From assembly GCA_902790375.1 (NCBI GenBank), contig CADARY010000001.1:1-64000 (forward strand): 64,000 bases of DNA, written 5' to 3'. How positions within the stretch are numbered: position 1 is the stretch's first letter; the number at the start of each line of letters is the position of its first letter. The stretch comes from Oscillospiraceae bacterium (GTDB lineage: Bacteria; Bacillota; Clostridia; Oscillospirales; Oscillospiraceae). The translations under genes were made by a program, and so were the position numbers. Shown piece by piece: positions 14,414-24,460 of the stretch. The notes under the pieces were generated by a model that made no database searches, was not told the DNA's origin, and was given only the letters and a program-made list of their open reading frames with translations.

Positions 14414-15784
14414 ATGGACTCATATCACAGCTTCAATCTGATCGTGAAAAACGCCATGATCTGTACGATGGACCGGGAGGGACGCGTGCTCAGGCGCGGG
14501 TCGCTGGCTGTGCGGGGCGACAGGATCGCCCTGATCTCGGAGACAGACCTGTCCAGATCTGCGCTCGCCGAGCGTGTGATCGATGCGGACGGCATGGTCC
14601 TGTTCCCCGGGTTTATCAACACCCACATCCATATTTTTCAGTCGTTCCTGAAGGGACTGGGCGCCGACCACCGTCTGATCGAATGGCTGAATCTGTCGGC
14701 GCTGCCATACGGTCAGATCATGACGCCCCGTCAGCACAGGCTGGCAGCGCAGCTCGCCTGCATGGAGGCGCTGAAGAGCGGCTGCACGACCCTCTGTGAG
14801 TTCTTCTATACCAATCAGGACCCGGAGCTTGCGCACGCCTGTATCGAGGGTATGCAGTCCACGGGCATCCGCAGCGTGTTCATCCGGGCCTTCCAGGACA
14901 CCGGAGAGGAATACGGAATGCCGTCCATGTTTATCGAGCCCGCGGAGAAGGCCATGCGGGAGGTGGAGGCGCTTAAAAAACGGTATCGCGAGAACGACAT
15001 GCTCTCGATCTGGACCGGCCCGGACGTGACCTGGTCCACGACAGAGGAGGGCTATCGGACGATGCTGGCGTATTGCCTGAGCGAGAATGTCCGCTACTCC
15101 ATGCACCTGAAAGAAACCGAAGTGGACAACGAAATGTGCCTGCGAACCTATGGAAAGGACATTGTCGATCTGCTGGAGGAGATAGGCTTTCTCACCGACA
15201 GGATGCTTGCTGTCCACTGCGTCAATCTGACGGAGAATGACATTCGGCGCTTTGCGGAGCACGGCGTATCAGTCAGCCACAATCCCGCGCCGAACCTGTA
15301 TCTGGGCTCCGGCATCCCGCCGATCCCCGAGAGCCTGCGCGCAGGGGTCAACGTCGCCCTCGGCACAGACGGCGCCGCGAGCAACAACAGCACGGACATG
15401 CTGGAGACAATGAAACTGGCGGCGCTCATGCAGAAGGGGCTCCACCGCAACGCGGCTGTGATCACGGCGGATCAGGTAATTCGCATGGCTGCCTCCGGCG
15501 GCGCGAAAGCAATCGGGATGGAAGACCGACTCGGAAGTCTGGAGCCAGGCAAAAAGGCCGACATGATCCTGTTTGACCCGAGGCACCTCAAGTCGTTCCC
15601 GAATCACGACGCGAAAGCGACCGTCGTCTACGCGTCCTCCGAGGAAAACATTGATACGACGATCGTGAACGGGGAAATTGTATATCACAAGGGCGTTTTC
15701 AAGGGTGGGCTCACGGAGGCGGAGCTGGTGCAGGAGATCGCTGTCGAAGTGGAGAAGATGCGGGCCTCAGCCGCTGCGTTGTGA
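14414..15784 (+). CDS. amidohydrolase, MTA/SAH-deaminase-like (MtaD/SsnA group)
   Basis: A 456-residue amidohydrolase with an N-terminal beta-sandwich (residues about 1-65) and a TIM barrel. Metal-site motifs are NTHIHIFQ, HLKETEVDNE, HCVNLTENDI and LGTDGAASNN; the C-terminus returns to the sandwich (GSLEPGKKADMILFD). This fits aminohydrolases acting on S-adenosylhomocysteine, methylthioadenosine or related purines. GGAGGG precedes the ATG. It is convergent with the glutamine-amidotransferase-like gene. The exact substrate cannot be fixed from sequence. Confidence 0.88.
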   Translation: MDSYHSFNLIVKNAMICTMDREGRVLRRGSLAVRGDRIALISETDLSRSALAERVIDADGMVLFPGFINTHIHIFQSFLKGLGADHRLIEWLNLSALPYGQIMTPRQHRLAAQLACMEALKSGCTTLCEFFYTNQDPELAHACIEGMQSTGIRSVFIRAFQDTGEEYGMPSMFIEPAEKAMREVEALKKRYRENDMLSIWTGPDVTWSTTEEGYRTMLAYCLSENVRYSMHLKETEVDNEMCLRTYGKDIVDLLEEIGFLTDRMLAVHCVNLTENDIRRFAEHGVSVSHNPAPNLYLGSGIPPIPESLRAGVNVALGTDGAASNNSTDMLETMKLAALMQKGLHRNAAVITADQVIRMAASGGAKAIGMEDRLGSLEPGKKADMILFDPRHLKSFPNHDAKATVVYASSEENIDTTIVNGEIVYHKGVFKGGLTEAELVQEIAVEVEKMRASAAAL

Positions 15785-15898
15785 CGGGGTACAAAGACTT
15801 CTTGCGCAGCGCCTTATCCCCGATTTGCTCGCAAGGGCTTCCCATCGCGACAGTCGCGCGCCTCTGCAGGCCCGGGAATATCAATTGTGCGCGTCGTG

Positions 15899-16612
15899 TC
15901 AGCGGGAAGCGGCCGAAACCAGCCACCGAAACAGGAGGCTGTGCTCGGGATGGGCGAGATACATGGCCTCCGGATGCCACTGTACGCCAAGTATGCCCTC
16001 CGCCTGATTTTCAATCGCCTCGACGACCCCGTCTTTCGCGCGTGCGGAGACCGTGAAGCCGGGGGCCGGGTCCCTGACGGCCTGGTGGTGGAAGGAGTTG
16101 ACGGCCATCTGTTCGCAGCCGTAGATCTCCGCGAGCAGAGAACCGGGCTTGAGATCCAGACTGTGCGTCGCGTCGTTGCGGTCCGTCGGGGTCTGCTGAT
16201 GGCGGAACGATTCCGGAACTTGAGAAGGGAGATCCTGATACAGCGTGCCGCCGAAGGCGACGTTCAGGACCTGTTCCCCCCGGCAGACGCAGAGGATCGG
16301 CAGATGCGCGGCGCGCGCGGCCCTGAGAAGATGGATCTCAAAATCATCGTTTGAGCGCCTGGTCAGTCCGAGCTCGCGCCGGGGCTCCTCCCCGTAGAGG
16401 AGCGGATCGACGTCCGCTCCGCCGGGGATCAGCAGCCCGTCCAGACCGGGCAGCAGAGCCTCGACGTCCTCCGGCGGGAGGGCCGCCGGCAGGAGAACGG
16501 GGATGCCTCCGACGGCTGTGACGACCTCGGCGTAGCTGTGGGTAATGCGGTAATCCCGCGAGGCCTCATACAAAAGGGCGGAAATCCCGATCACTGGTTT
16601 ATCGTTGAGCAT
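15899..16612 (-). CDS. class I glutamine amidotransferase-like hydrolase (gamma-glutamyl-GABA hydrolase type)
   Basis: A 237-residue protein of the PuuD family: LIPGGADVDPLLYGE in the N-terminal half, nucleophile Cys in LCVCRGEQ, and the His-Glu pair in QWHPEAM. These enzymes hydrolyse gamma-glutamyl bonds, for example gamma-glutamyl-GABA. The ATG at 16612 is chosen because AAAGGAC sits upstream; the frame opens at 16627. A strong hairpin lies just before the ribosome site. It ends the pcp-pepT operon, so a role in dipeptide or gamma-glutamyl-peptide salvage is reasonable. Confidence 0.88.
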   Translation of the reverse strand: MLNDKPVIGISALLYEASRDYRITHSYAEVVTAVGGIPVLLPAALPPEDVEALLPGLDGLLIPGGADVDPLLYGEEPRRELGLTRRSNDDFEIHLLRAARAAHLPILCVCRGEQVLNVAFGGTLYQDLPSQVPESFRHQQTPTDRNDATHSLDLKPGSLLAEIYGCEQMAVNSFHHQAVRDPAPGFTVSARAKDGVVEAIENQAEGILGVQWHPEAMYLAHPEHSLLFRWLVSAASR

Positions 16613-16625
16613 GAGATGTCCTTTC

Positions 16626-16653
16626 ATCCCCGGAGCGCCTGCGCTCCGGGGAT
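16626..16653 (-). terminator. GC-rich hairpin between pepT and the amidotransferase gene
   Basis: Perfect 12-base arms at 16626-16637 and 16642-16653 (ATCCCCGGAGCG and complement) with a four-base loop. No T run follows on the minus strand, and the ribosome site of the next gene begins a few bases later. It may protect mRNA or reduce downstream expression rather than end transcription. Confidence 0.6.
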
Positions 16654-16658
16654 CATTA

Positions 16659-17912
16659 TTATCCGTTATCGGTGATAAGCTCGATGAGCTTGAGCGTCAC
16701 GCGGCAGGACTTTTCCACCGCGCCCATCGGCATGAATTCGCAGCGGGAGTGGAAGTTGAGCGCGCCAGTAAAGTAGTTGGGCGTGGGGATGCCCCGGGTG
16801 GACAAATAAGAGCCGTCCGTACCGCCGCGCATGGCGATGTCCTTGATCTCGATCCCGAGCTCGTCCATGGCCCGGAAGAGATAATCGACGCATTTGCGCT
16901 TGTCCGGGGTGATCGCGTCGTTCACGTTGCCGTAATCGTCCCGGATGGTGAGGGAGAGCCGGGCTTTGGGATGGCGCAGCTTCATCATCTCCGTGCAGGC
17001 CTTCAGATACTCCTTCTTGGCGAGAAATTTCTCCCTGTCGTGGTCGCGGATCAGGAGCTTGAGCGTCGTGTTGAGGGCGTTGCCCTCGATCCCGTGGGCC
17101 CAGATGAAGCCCTCGGTCTTCTCCGTGTGCTCCGGGGTCTCGCCGCGGTCGAGCAGATTGAGAAAGTCCACCGCGATGAGGATGGGGTTGACGACATTGT
17201 TCTTGGAGGACATGGGATGGGCGGTCACGCCGGTGATGTCCAGGCGGACGTTTGCCGCGTTGAAGGTCTGATAGACAAGCTCGCCCTCCTCGCAGCAGTC
17301 GATGGTGTAGGCAAAGTCCACGGGAAGGCGCGCGACATCCATGGCCTTCGCGCCGCAAAGACCGATCTCCTCGTCCGGGACGAAGCAGACATAGATTTCG
17401 CCGTGGGGGATCCCGGGGTTATCGTGCAGCACCTCGAGCGCCGTCACGATGTTGGCGACGGCGGCCTTGTCGTCCGCGCCGAGAACGGAGGTCCCGTCGC
17501 TCACGACGATGTCCTGACCGATATACCTGAGCAGCTCCGGATGCTCGGCGACGGAGATGAAGAGCTGCTTCTCCTCGTTCTGGCAGATATCGCCGCCCTG
17601 ATAATTGCGGATGACGACGGGGTGAATATCCGGGGCCATGCCGACGTCCACGGTGTCCATGTGCGCGACCCAGCCGACGACCGGCACGGGCGCGTGCCCC
17701 TCGGGCAGGCGGGCCGGGAGCCGGCCGACGACGACGGCGTGCTCGTCAATGCTGACGTCCCGGACGCCGAGGGCTGCGATGTCCTCCATCAGCATATGGG
17801 CAAGCTCCCACTGGCCGGGCGTGCTGGGAATGACCTCAGACTCCGGCCTGCTCTGGGTCGTCACGGCGGCGTAGCGCAGAAAGCGCCCGAGTATTTTCTC
17901 CTGCAGATTCAT
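16659..17912 (-). CDS. pepT: peptidase T (tripeptide aminopeptidase)
   Basis: A 417-residue M20B peptidase. Metal and catalytic motifs appear in order: VAHMDTVD, SVLGADDKAAVANI, FVPDEEIGLCG, the dimerisation domain with TAHPMSSKN, and the C-terminal RGGTDGSYLSTRGIPTPNYF. Length and motifs match PepT, which removes the N-terminal residue from tripeptides in the cytoplasm with zinc. It lies between pcp and a gamma-glutamyl hydrolase gene and divergent from an oligopeptide importer, so it probably processes imported peptides. Confidence 0.95.
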   Translation of the reverse strand: MNLQEKILGRFLRYAAVTTQSRPESEVIPSTPGQWELAHMLMEDIAALGVRDVSIDEHAVVVGRLPARLPEGHAPVPVVGWVAHMDTVDVGMAPDIHPVVIRNYQGGDICQNEEKQLFISVAEHPELLRYIGQDIVVSDGTSVLGADDKAAVANIVTALEVLHDNPGIPHGEIYVCFVPDEEIGLCGAKAMDVARLPVDFAYTIDCCEEGELVYQTFNAANVRLDITGVTAHPMSSKNNVVNPILIAVDFLNLLDRGETPEHTEKTEGFIWAHGIEGNALNTTLKLLIRDHDREKFLAKKEYLKACTEMMKLRHPKARLSLTIRDDYGNVNDAITPDKRKCVDYLFRAMDELGIEIKDIAMRGGTDGSYLSTRGIPTPNYFTGALNFHSRCEFMPMGAVEKSCRVTLKLIELITDNG

Positions 17913-17943
17913 GATGGGACCTTCTTTCCTGTAAATAGTATGA

Positions 17944-18576
17944 TCAAAACGGATGTGCGTTCTCCCGCATCACAGACAGCGTTTCCTCGCCGGCGATGCG
18001 CAGGGCCGCGGCGATCATGCCAAGGTCCATGCTCGGCGGCTGCGGCGTTTTGGGAGCGGCCTGTTCCGCGGAATAGGGGACATGGATAAAGCCGCCGGTC
18101 ACGGCGGGAAACTGCGTTTCGATCGCGTGCAGCAGGGTGTACATCAGGTTGTTGCACACATAGGTGCCCGCCGTATACGATACGGAGGCGGGGATGCCGT
18201 TTTCGCGGCAGCGCTCGGCAATGCGGCGCACGGGCAGTTTCGTAAAGTACCCGACGGGGCCACCCCCGCAGACCGGCTCGTCCGTGGGCTGAAAACCGTC
18301 GTTGTCGGGAATGCGGGCGCTGCGGTAATTGATGGCGACAAATTCGGGCGTGACGGCGGCGCGGCCTCCGGCCTGGCCGACGCAGATCACGATATCCGGG
18401 CGCTCACGCGCGATCCCTTCGACGAGCAGCTTCCCGGCGCTGTCAAACGAAGTGGGCAGCTCGAGACGCAGCACATCCGCACCGGCGATGGAATCGGGGA
18501 GCAGGCGCAGCGACTCAAAGGAAGGGTTGACGCTCTCTCCGCCGAAGGGGGCGAAGCCTGTATAAAGTATCTTCAT
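17944..18576 (-). CDS. pcp: pyroglutamyl-peptidase I
   Basis: A 210-residue cysteine peptidase of family C15. The triad is visible: Glu in the ARERPDIVICVGQAGGR region, Cys in TAGTYVCNNLMY, and His in GFIHVPY. It removes N-terminal pyroglutamate from peptides. First gene of a probable pcp-pepT-amidotransferase operon (31 bases to pepT), reading away from the peptide ABC importer, so import and hydrolysis genes share one intergenic control region. Confidence 0.95.
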   Translation of the reverse strand: MKILYTGFAPFGGESVNPSFESLRLLPDSIAGADVLRLELPTSFDSAGKLLVEGIARERPDIVICVGQAGGRAAVTPEFVAINYRSARIPDNDGFQPTDEPVCGGGPVGYFTKLPVRRIAERCRENGIPASVSYTAGTYVCNNLMYTLLHAIETQFPAVTGGFIHVPYSAEQAAPKTPQPPSMDLGMIAAALRIAGEETLSVMRENAHPF

Positions 18577-18652
18577 GGCGGTCTCCTTTTCAAAAAGGGA
18601 AAATCACACGACTGTATTTTAGGAAACCATTCATAGATTGTCAATATTTGAT

Positions 18653-18681
18653 TTAAACTGTTGAATTATTTTGTGTATAAT
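18653..18681 (+). promoter_or_regulatory. promoter for the peptide ABC operon
   Basis: TTAAAC (18653-18658) and TATAAT (18676-18681) are 17 bases apart, about 90 bases before the start of the binding-protein gene. The surrounding 18,600-18,760 sequence is AT-rich. Confidence 0.55.
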
Positions 18682-18769
18682 GACATTTTACAGAGCGCGA
18701 GGGATTGTGTTATTATATCATCATTGGACGGGACGCTTTCTCGTCGGAATATGAAAGGAGACAAAACAC

Positions 18770-20260
18770 ATGAAAAGAATCCTTGCACTTGCACTTGTGC
18801 TCGTGATGATGCTCACGCTGGCCCCCCTCGCCTTTGCCGACAACGACACGCTGATCGTTGCCGCTCCGGACGAGTCCGCCACGCTGTCCACCACTGCGCA
18901 CGACGCGCTGCAGACCGCATTCCTGAACGTGCTGAGCTACAACGGCCTGATGAAGCTCGACTACGAGATGAACCCCGTATGCGACCTCGCCGAGAGCTAT
19001 GACGTTTCCGAGGACGGCTGCACCTGGACCTTCCATCTCCGCCAGGGCGTCAAGTTCCACAACGGCGAAGAGCTGACCGCGGACGACGTCGTCGCCTCCA
19101 TGATCGCGGCCCAGTCCGAACCCAACGTCGCCAACTTCACCAAGGACTACACCTCCGTGGAAGCCGCCGACAGGTACACCGTCGTCATCACCACCCCCAG
19201 CTTCACCTCCAACCTGCTCTACTCCCTCGCCAACCACGCCAATTTCATTCTCCCCAAGGCCTTGCTCGAGTCCGGCCACAACTTCAATGAGGAGCCTGTC
19301 GGCACCGGCGCTTTCAAGTTTGTCAGGTGGAACCACGGCGACAGCATCGAGTACGTCGCCAACGAGGACTACTATGCCGGCGCTCCCGCCATCAAGAATC
19401 TGATCTGGCGCTTCATCCCCGAAGGCACCTCCCGCTCCCTGGTCCTTGAGGCCGGTGAGGTCGATTTCGTCATCGACGTCGACGCTGCCAACCTGGGCGG
19501 CATCGAGAACAACCCCGACCTCTACCTGGATACCATCGACTCCATCACGCTCAACTTCCTCAACCTGAACGACACCAAGGGCTATCTCTCCGATGCGAAC
19601 GTCCGCAAGGCGATTGACTGCGCGGTCAACAAGCAGGCTGTCGTGCAGATCGCCGAGAACGGCCACGCCGCCGTCGCTTACGCCCAGGCGCCCACCTCCT
19701 TCTCCGGCTCCACCACCGAGGGCTGCGTGGAGGGCTACAACCCCGAGAAGGCCAAGGAGTACCTCGCTGCCTGGGGCGGCAATCCCGCCGACATCGAGAT
19801 CTCCATCATCTGCTCCAACGACGCCAAGGTGCGCGCGGCGCAGGTCATCCTCGCCAACCTCAAGGACATCGGCATCAACGCCACCATCGAGCAGATGGAC
19901 CTCGCCACCTATCTTGACGTGACCGCGGCCGGCGACCACACCGCCTTCATCGGCGGCTACTCCGCCAGCTCCATGATCCAGTATCTGATGCTCAACTTCC
20001 ACTCCAGCGCCATCGGCGCGGCCAACAAGTCCCGTGTGAACGATCCGGAGATCGACGCCCTCATCGAGGCTGCCGACGCGGCCCGTACCACCGAGGAGCG
20101 CAACGAGATCCTGGTGAAGGTCAACACCATGCTCAACGAGCTCTGCCCGCAGGTCTCCCTGTATCAGAACCAGAGACTGTACGCCTACAAGACCGGTCTG
20201 TCCAATGTCAACATTCTCCCGAACGGCTACTTCTACGTTGGCGAATGGTCCTGGGACTGA
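18770..20260 (+). CDS. ABC transporter peptide-binding protein, non-lipidated signal
   Basis: A 496-residue family 5 solute-binding protein (DppA/OppA type) with the signature TWTFHLRQGVKFHNGEELTA. The signal peptide (KR, then a long Leu/Ala/Met core, then PLAFADND) looks like a signal-peptidase I site. No lipobox cysteine is present, which is unusual for a Gram-positive binding protein. GAAAGGAG precedes the ATG. Codon use is strongly C-ending, consistent with high expression. It heads a five-gene importer operon; a hairpin after it may raise its level relative to the permeases. Confidence 0.93.
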   Translation: MKRILALALVLVMMLTLAPLAFADNDTLIVAAPDESATLSTTAHDALQTAFLNVLSYNGLMKLDYEMNPVCDLAESYDVSEDGCTWTFHLRQGVKFHNGEELTADDVVASMIAAQSEPNVANFTKDYTSVEAADRYTVVITTPSFTSNLLYSLANHANFILPKALLESGHNFNEEPVGTGAFKFVRWNHGDSIEYVANEDYYAGAPAIKNLIWRFIPEGTSRSLVLEAGEVDFVIDVDAANLGGIENNPDLYLDTIDSITLNFLNLNDTKGYLSDANVRKAIDCAVNKQAVVQIAENGHAAVAYAQAPTSFSGSTTEGCVEGYNPEKAKEYLAAWGGNPADIEISIICSNDAKVRAAQVILANLKDIGINATIEQMDLATYLDVTAAGDHTAFIGGYSASSMIQYLMLNFHSSAIGAANKSRVNDPEIDALIEAADAARTTEERNEILVKVNTMLNELCPQVSLYQNQRLYAYKTGLSNVNILPNGYFYVGEWSWD

Positions 20261-20285
20261 TCCGCACACGGACGCAGGCATAAGG

Positions 20286-20360
20286 CCGTACCCTCCTGCG
20301 GTACGGAAAAGCAAACGATAACAATGCATGCTGCCGAAAAGTCTTTTGGCTTTTCGGCAG
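20286..20360 (+). terminator. two hairpins after the binding-protein gene
   Basis: A CCGTACC/GGTACGG stem (20286-20292 with 20300-20306) is followed by CTGCCGAAAAG/CTTTTCGGCAG (20331-20341 with 20350-20360). No long T run follows, so this is more likely a processing or partial-termination site that sets binding-protein stoichiometry. Confidence 0.6.
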
Positions 20361-20503
20361 TGTGACATTCTTGCATAAGGAACACTGCAGAAATGCTGCG
20401 CAAACCCGGCGCTCTTTTTCCGTCCGCTGCGGGGCGGAAAAGACGGGCCGGGACACGCAGCCTGTTTCAAAACGGTTCCCAAGTTGAGATTGGAAGTGAA
20501 AAC

Positions 20504-21433
20504 GTGCTGAAATATATCGGAAAGCGGCTGCTCGCCATGATCCCGGTCGTGCTCGGCGTGACGCTGATCGTCTACTGCATCATGAGTCTTGCCCCGGGCG
20601 ATCCCGCGAGAACCATACTCGGCGAGCAGGCCACCGAGGAGCAGGTACAGGCGCTGCGCGACGAGATGGGCCTGAACGACCCTCTCCTTGTGCAGTATGT
20701 CCGCTATGTCTGGAAGCTCCTCCACGGGGATTTTGGGACCTCCTACTCCAGCCGCATCGACGTCTCCAAGGAGATCTGGTCACGTTTCCCGAACACCATC
20801 AAGCTGGCCCTGGTGGCAAGCCTGGTCTCGGTGATTTTTGCCCTGCCGCTTGGCATTGTTGCGGCCGTCAAGCAGAACACCTTCTTTGACAGCGCCTCGA
20901 TGTTCTTTGCCATCATCGGCATCTCCTGTCCGACGTTCTGGTTCGGCCTGATCCTGATTCTGGTCTTTGCCGTCCATCTGAAATGGTTCCCGGTGAGCGG
21001 CCAGGTCGATACGCTCAAGGGCATTATCCTGCCCGCCGTGACGCTGGGCTTCAACAGCATGGCCGCCATGGCGCGCGTGACGCGCTCCTCCATGCTGGAG
21101 GTTATCCGTCAAGACTATATCCGCACGGCGCGCGCGAAGGGCGTCTCCAACCGGAACGTGATCCTCCAGCACGCCGTACCCAACGCGATGATCCCCACCG
21201 TTACGGTCATCGGCCTTCGAATCGGCGGGCTGCTTGCCGGCGCGGTCATCTGCGAGACGGTCTTCGCCTGGCCCGGCATCGGCAGGCTCCTTGTGCAGTC
21301 GATCATGTCCCGCAACACTCCGGTCGTGCTGGGCTGCATCATCATTTTCTCCATTTGTTTCTCTCTGGTCAACCTCATCGTGGATATTCTCTATGCCTTT
21401 ATTGATCCCAGGATCAAGTCCCAGTATCAGTGA
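20504..21433 (+). CDS. peptide ABC transporter permease (DppB-like)
   Basis: From the GTG at 20504 the protein reads VLKYIGKRLLAMIPVVLGVT, the standard DppB start, 309 residues. It has six membrane helices and the C-terminal EAA-type loop (DYIRTARAKGVSNRNVILQHA) that contacts the ATPases. The frame is open back to 20393, but that extension is charged and non-homologous, so the GTG start with GGAAGTG upstream is preferred. It forms the channel with the next gene. Confidence 0.92.
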   Translation: MLKYIGKRLLAMIPVVLGVTLIVYCIMSLAPGDPARTILGEQATEEQVQALRDEMGLNDPLLVQYVRYVWKLLHGDFGTSYSSRIDVSKEIWSRFPNTIKLALVASLVSVIFALPLGIVAAVKQNTFFDSASMFFAIIGISCPTFWFGLILILVFAVHLKWFPVSGQVDTLKGIILPAVTLGFNSMAAMARVTRSSMLEVIRQDYIRTARAKGVSNRNVILQHAVPNAMIPTVTVIGLRIGGLLAGAVICETVFAWPGIGRLLVQSIMSRNTPVVLGCIIIFSICFSLVNLIVDILYAFIDPRIKSQYQ

Positions 21434-21444
21434 GGAGGGCGGAT

Positions 21445-22311
21445 ATGGACAACTCAGATTTCAGACAGAGAAGCATGTTTGCCGAGACATGGAAGCGCCT
21501 GAAGAAAAACCGCGGCGCCATGATCGGCCTCGTGATCGTCATCATTTTGTTCCTGCTCGCCATCTTCGCCGGCGTGATTTTTGACTACGATACGGACGTG
21601 ATCGGCCAGAACTACAACGAGCTGCTGCAGGAGCCGAGCTGGAAGCACCCCTTCGGCACCGACGAGATGGGCCGCGACCTGCTGGCGCGCATCATCTACG
21701 GTTCGCGCGCCTCGCTCTTTATCAGCTTCGCGGCCGTGTGCCTTGCCGCGGTGGTCGGCTGCTTCTTCGGCGCGATCTCCGGCTATTTCGGCGGCAGGAT
21801 CGACAGCGTGATCATGCGCATCACTGACATGTTTCTGGCGATTCCGGAGACGCTTTTTGCCATCACGCTCGTCGCCGCCCTCGGCACCGGCACCTTTACG
21901 CTGATCATCGCACTCGCCATTTCCAACATCCCGATCTTCTGCCGCCTGCTGCGAAGCTCCGTCATGACCCAGCGCGGGAGCGAGCATATCGAGGCCGCGC
22001 GCGCCATCGGCGCCAAGACCTCCACCATCATCTGGGATCATATCCTCCCGAACTGCATCGCACCGGTCCTGGTCCAGTTTACCCTGAGCATCGCGGTCAC
22101 GATCCTCACGATCTCCGGCCTGAGCTTCCTGGGCCTCGGCGTTTCACCCCCGAAGCCCGAGTGGGGCGCACTGCTCTCCAGCTCCCGCTCCTATATGCGT
22201 GAGCACACCTATCTCACCATCTTCCCGGGTCTCGCCATTATGACGACGATCCTGTCCCTGAACCTGCTGGGCGACGGGCTGCGTGACGCGCTCGATCCCA
22301 GACTGCGCTGA
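21445..22311 (+). CDS. peptide ABC transporter permease (DppC-like)
   Basis: A 288-residue permease starting [20 protein letters not shown], with an N-terminal cytoplasmic segment, [19 protein letters not shown] before the permease domain, and an EAA-loop ([20 protein letters not shown]). The start at 21445 has GAGGAGGG upstream. It overlaps nothing and follows the DppB gene by 11 bases. It pairs with DppB in the inner channel. Confidence 0.93.
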   Translation: MDNSDFRQRSMFAETWKRLKKNRGAMIGLVIVIILFLLAIFAGVIFDYDTDVIGQNYNELLQEPSWKHPFGTDEMGRDLLARIIYGSRASLFISFAAVCLAAVVGCFFGAISGYFGGRIDSVIMRITDMFLAIPETLFAITLVAALGTGTFTLIIALAISNIPIFCRLLRSSVMTQRGSEHIEAARAIGAKTSTIIWDHILPNCIAPVLVQFTLSIAVTILTISGLSFLGLGVSPPKPEWGALLSSSRSYMREHTYLTIFPGLAIMTTILSLNLLGDGLRDALDPRLR

Positions 22312-22325
22312 GGAGGGCTGAGTTT

Positions 22326-23300
22326 ATGTCTGAAGAAAAAAGCTATGCCCTCGAAATCGAGGACCTGAACGTCGAGTATCATGTCGACAGGGAAGTGGTG
22401 CACGCCCTCAACGGCATCAGCTTCAGGCTGGCAAAGGGCGAAACCATCGGTCTCGTCGGCGAAACGGGCGCGGGCAAAACCACGACCGGCCTTTCGATCC
22501 TGCGCCTGATCCCCTCGCCCCCCGGCGTTGTGAAGGGGACGGTGAAGGTCCGGGGAGAGGATATCAGCACCCTCTCCGAAAAGCAGATGGAGGCTATCCG
22601 CGGCAACGTGGTGTCCATGATCTTCCAGGACCCCATGACGAGCCTGAACCCCACCAAGACGGTCGAATACCAGATTGCCGAGGTTATCCGCCTGCATGAG
22701 AAGTGCGGCAAGAAGGAAGCCGCTGCCAAAGCGGGCGACATGCTGGAGATGGTCGGCATCCCCCGGGACCGCGGCAGAGAGTTCCCGCACCAGTTCTCCG
22801 GCGGCATGAAGCAGCGCGTCGTCATCGCCATGGCCCTGGCCTGCTCGCCCGAGATCCTGATCGCCGACGAGCCGACCACCGCTCTGGACGTGACCATCCA
22901 GGCACAGGTCCTGGACATGATCCGGGAGCTGAAACGGAAGTACAAAATGTCCATGATCATGATCACCCATGATCTTGGCATCGTCGCCGAAATCTGCGAC
23001 ACGGTCGCCATCGTCTATGCCGGCCGCATCGTGGAGTACGGGACGCTGGAGGATATCTTCAACCACACGGCGCACCCGTACACGGCTGGCCTGTTCGGGT
23101 CCCTGCCCAACATGGAGGACCGGACGCAGCGCCTCAAGCCCATCCCCGGCCTGATGCCCGACCCCACCAATCTTCCGGAGGGCTGCGCATTCAGTCCCCG
23201 CTGCCCCAATGCGAGCGAGAAATGCCGCACGCAGTGCCCCGCGCTCACCCGTGTCGAGGGAGAGCATTTCGTGGCCTGCCACCTGTTTAAGGAGGAGTGA
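22326..23300 (+). CDS. peptide ABC transporter ATPase (DppD-like)
   Basis: A 324-residue ATPase with Walker [12 protein letters not shown]-loop [10 protein letters not shown], signature [11 protein letters not shown], Walker [13 protein letters not shown] and an H-loop in [11 protein letters not shown]. The C-terminal oligopeptide-transporter extension carries cysteines ([21 protein letters not shown]) that in relatives bind an Fe-S cluster. AGGAGGG precedes the ATG. It powers import together with the next gene. Confidence 0.94.
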   Translation: MSEEKSYALEIEDLNVEYHVDREVVHALNGISFRLAKGETIGLVGETGAGKTTTGLSILRLIPSPPGVVKGTVKVRGEDISTLSEKQMEAIRGNVVSMIFQDPMTSLNPTKTVEYQIAEVIRLHEKCGKKEAAAKAGDMLEMVGIPRDRGREFPHQFSGGMKQRVVIAMALACSPEILIADEPTTALDVTIQAQVLDMIRELKRKYKMSMIMITHDLGIVAEICDTVAIVYAGRIVEYGTLEDIFNHTAHPYTAGLFGSLPNMEDRTQRLKPIPGLMPDPTNLPEGCAFSPRCPNASEKCRTQCPALTRVEGEHFVACHLFKEE

Positions 23301-23303
23301 GAA

Positions 23304-24275
23304 ATGGCGGATGTACTGCTTGAAGTAAAGCATGTAAAAAAATACTTCCATACGCCCAAGGGCCTTCTCCACGCGGTGGACGACGTCAGTTTCTCCATTG
23401 AACGCGGCAAGACCCTGGGCGTCGTCGGCGAATCCGGCTGCGGCAAATCCACGACGGGCCGTGTCGTGCTCCGCCTGCTTGAGCCCACCGAGGGCAGCAT
23501 TCTCATGGAGGGCCAGGATATCGCCGGGCTGAGCGAGTCGCAGATGCGCAGCAAGCGCAGGGAGATGCAGATGATCTTTCAGGACCCGCTGGCCTCCCTG
23601 GACCCGCGCAAGACCGTCGGCCAGATCATTGAGGAGCCCCTACGCATCCACAACATCATCTCCGGCGCCAAGGAGCGCCAGAACCGGGTTCTGGAGCTGA
23701 TGGAGACTGTCGGACTCGCCCGGCGCTATTATTCCACGTACCCGCATGAGCTGGACGGCGGCCGCCGCCAGAGGATCGGCATCGCCCGGGCGCTGTCCAT
23801 GAACCCGAAATTCATTGTCTGCGATGAGCCGGTCTCTGCTCTCGATGTGTCCATTCAGGCACAGATCCTGAATCTGCTGGAGGACCTGCAGAAGCAGATG
23901 GGCCTGACCTACATGTTCATCACCCACGATTTGAGCGTTGTCCACCATTTCTCGGACAACATCGCCGTCATGTATCTGGGCAGGATCATCGAGATGGCTC
24001 CGTCCGACGAGCTCTTCGCACATCCTACGCATCCCTACACACAGGCCCTGCTCAGCGCGATCCCCGTGCCCTCTCTGGAGAACCGCCGGGAACGCATCAT
24101 CCTGAAGGGCGAGATCACCTCTCCCATCAATCTGCCGAAGGCCTGCCGCTTTGCCAGCCGCTGCCTGTACGCGACCGAACGCTGCTTCGGCGAGGAGCCT
24201 GAGCTTACGGAGATCGCGCCCGGCCATCAGGTCGCCTGCTTCAGACAGGATAAGGCAGACGCGAAAACCGTATAA
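23304..24275 (+). CDS. peptide ABC transporter ATPase (DppF-like)
   Basis: A 323-residue ATPase with Walker [12 protein letters not shown]-loop [10 protein letters not shown], Walker [13 protein letters not shown] and [12 protein letters not shown]. The signature motif is [11 protein letters not shown], with Asp in place of the usual Ser of LSGGQ, so the composite ATP site that uses it may be weak. The C-terminal cysteine cluster ([16 protein letters not shown]) is present. Only three bases follow the DppD gene. Confidence 0.94.
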   Translation: MADVLLEVKHVKKYFHTPKGLLHAVDDVSFSIERGKTLGVVGESGCGKSTTGRVVLRLLEPTEGSILMEGQDIAGLSESQMRSKRREMQMIFQDPLASLDPRKTVGQIIEEPLRIHNIISGAKERQNRVLELMETVGLARRYYSTYPHELDGGRRQRIGIARALSMNPKFIVCDEPVSALDVSIQAQILNLLEDLQKQMGLTYMFITHDLSVVHHFSDNIAVMYLGRIIEMAPSDELFAHPTHPYTQALLSAIPVPSLENRRERIILKGEITSPINLPKACRFASRCLYATERCFGEEPELTEIAPGHQVACFRQDKADAKTV

Positions 24276-24352
24276 TCGGGGCAGGAACCGACAGGGCAGC
24301 ACCACAGCTTTCGGGAGGCGCCGATGTCTGCGGAGCTGCCATAGAAAAAGAC

Positions 24353-24396
24353 TTGACAAGGGCCGTTCGTTCTCTATAATGCAGGAGAACGAACGG
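24353..24396 (+). promoter_or_regulatory. promoter with overlapping TetR-type operator
   Basis: TTGACA (24353-24358) and TATAAT (24375-24380) are 16 bases apart. A perfect 12-base inverted repeat, CCGTTCGTTCTC and its complement (24363-24374 and 24385-24396), brackets the -10 box. This is a typical self-repression operator for the TetR-type gene whose remnant follows. Confidence 0.8.
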
Positions 24397-24460
24397 TCAC
24401 CTTTGCTTATGATCCAGTTTTTACCGCATCAAGGACCGCGGATAGTATGAGGAGGCTCCT

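Noticed and set aside
18713..20725. A 670-codon open frame antisense to the binding-protein gene
   Set aside because: It is a shadow of strongly C-ending codons in a real gene; it has no family match, and the same effect explains long antisense frames at 16605-18089, 22209-23372, 47049-48218 and 53097-54602.
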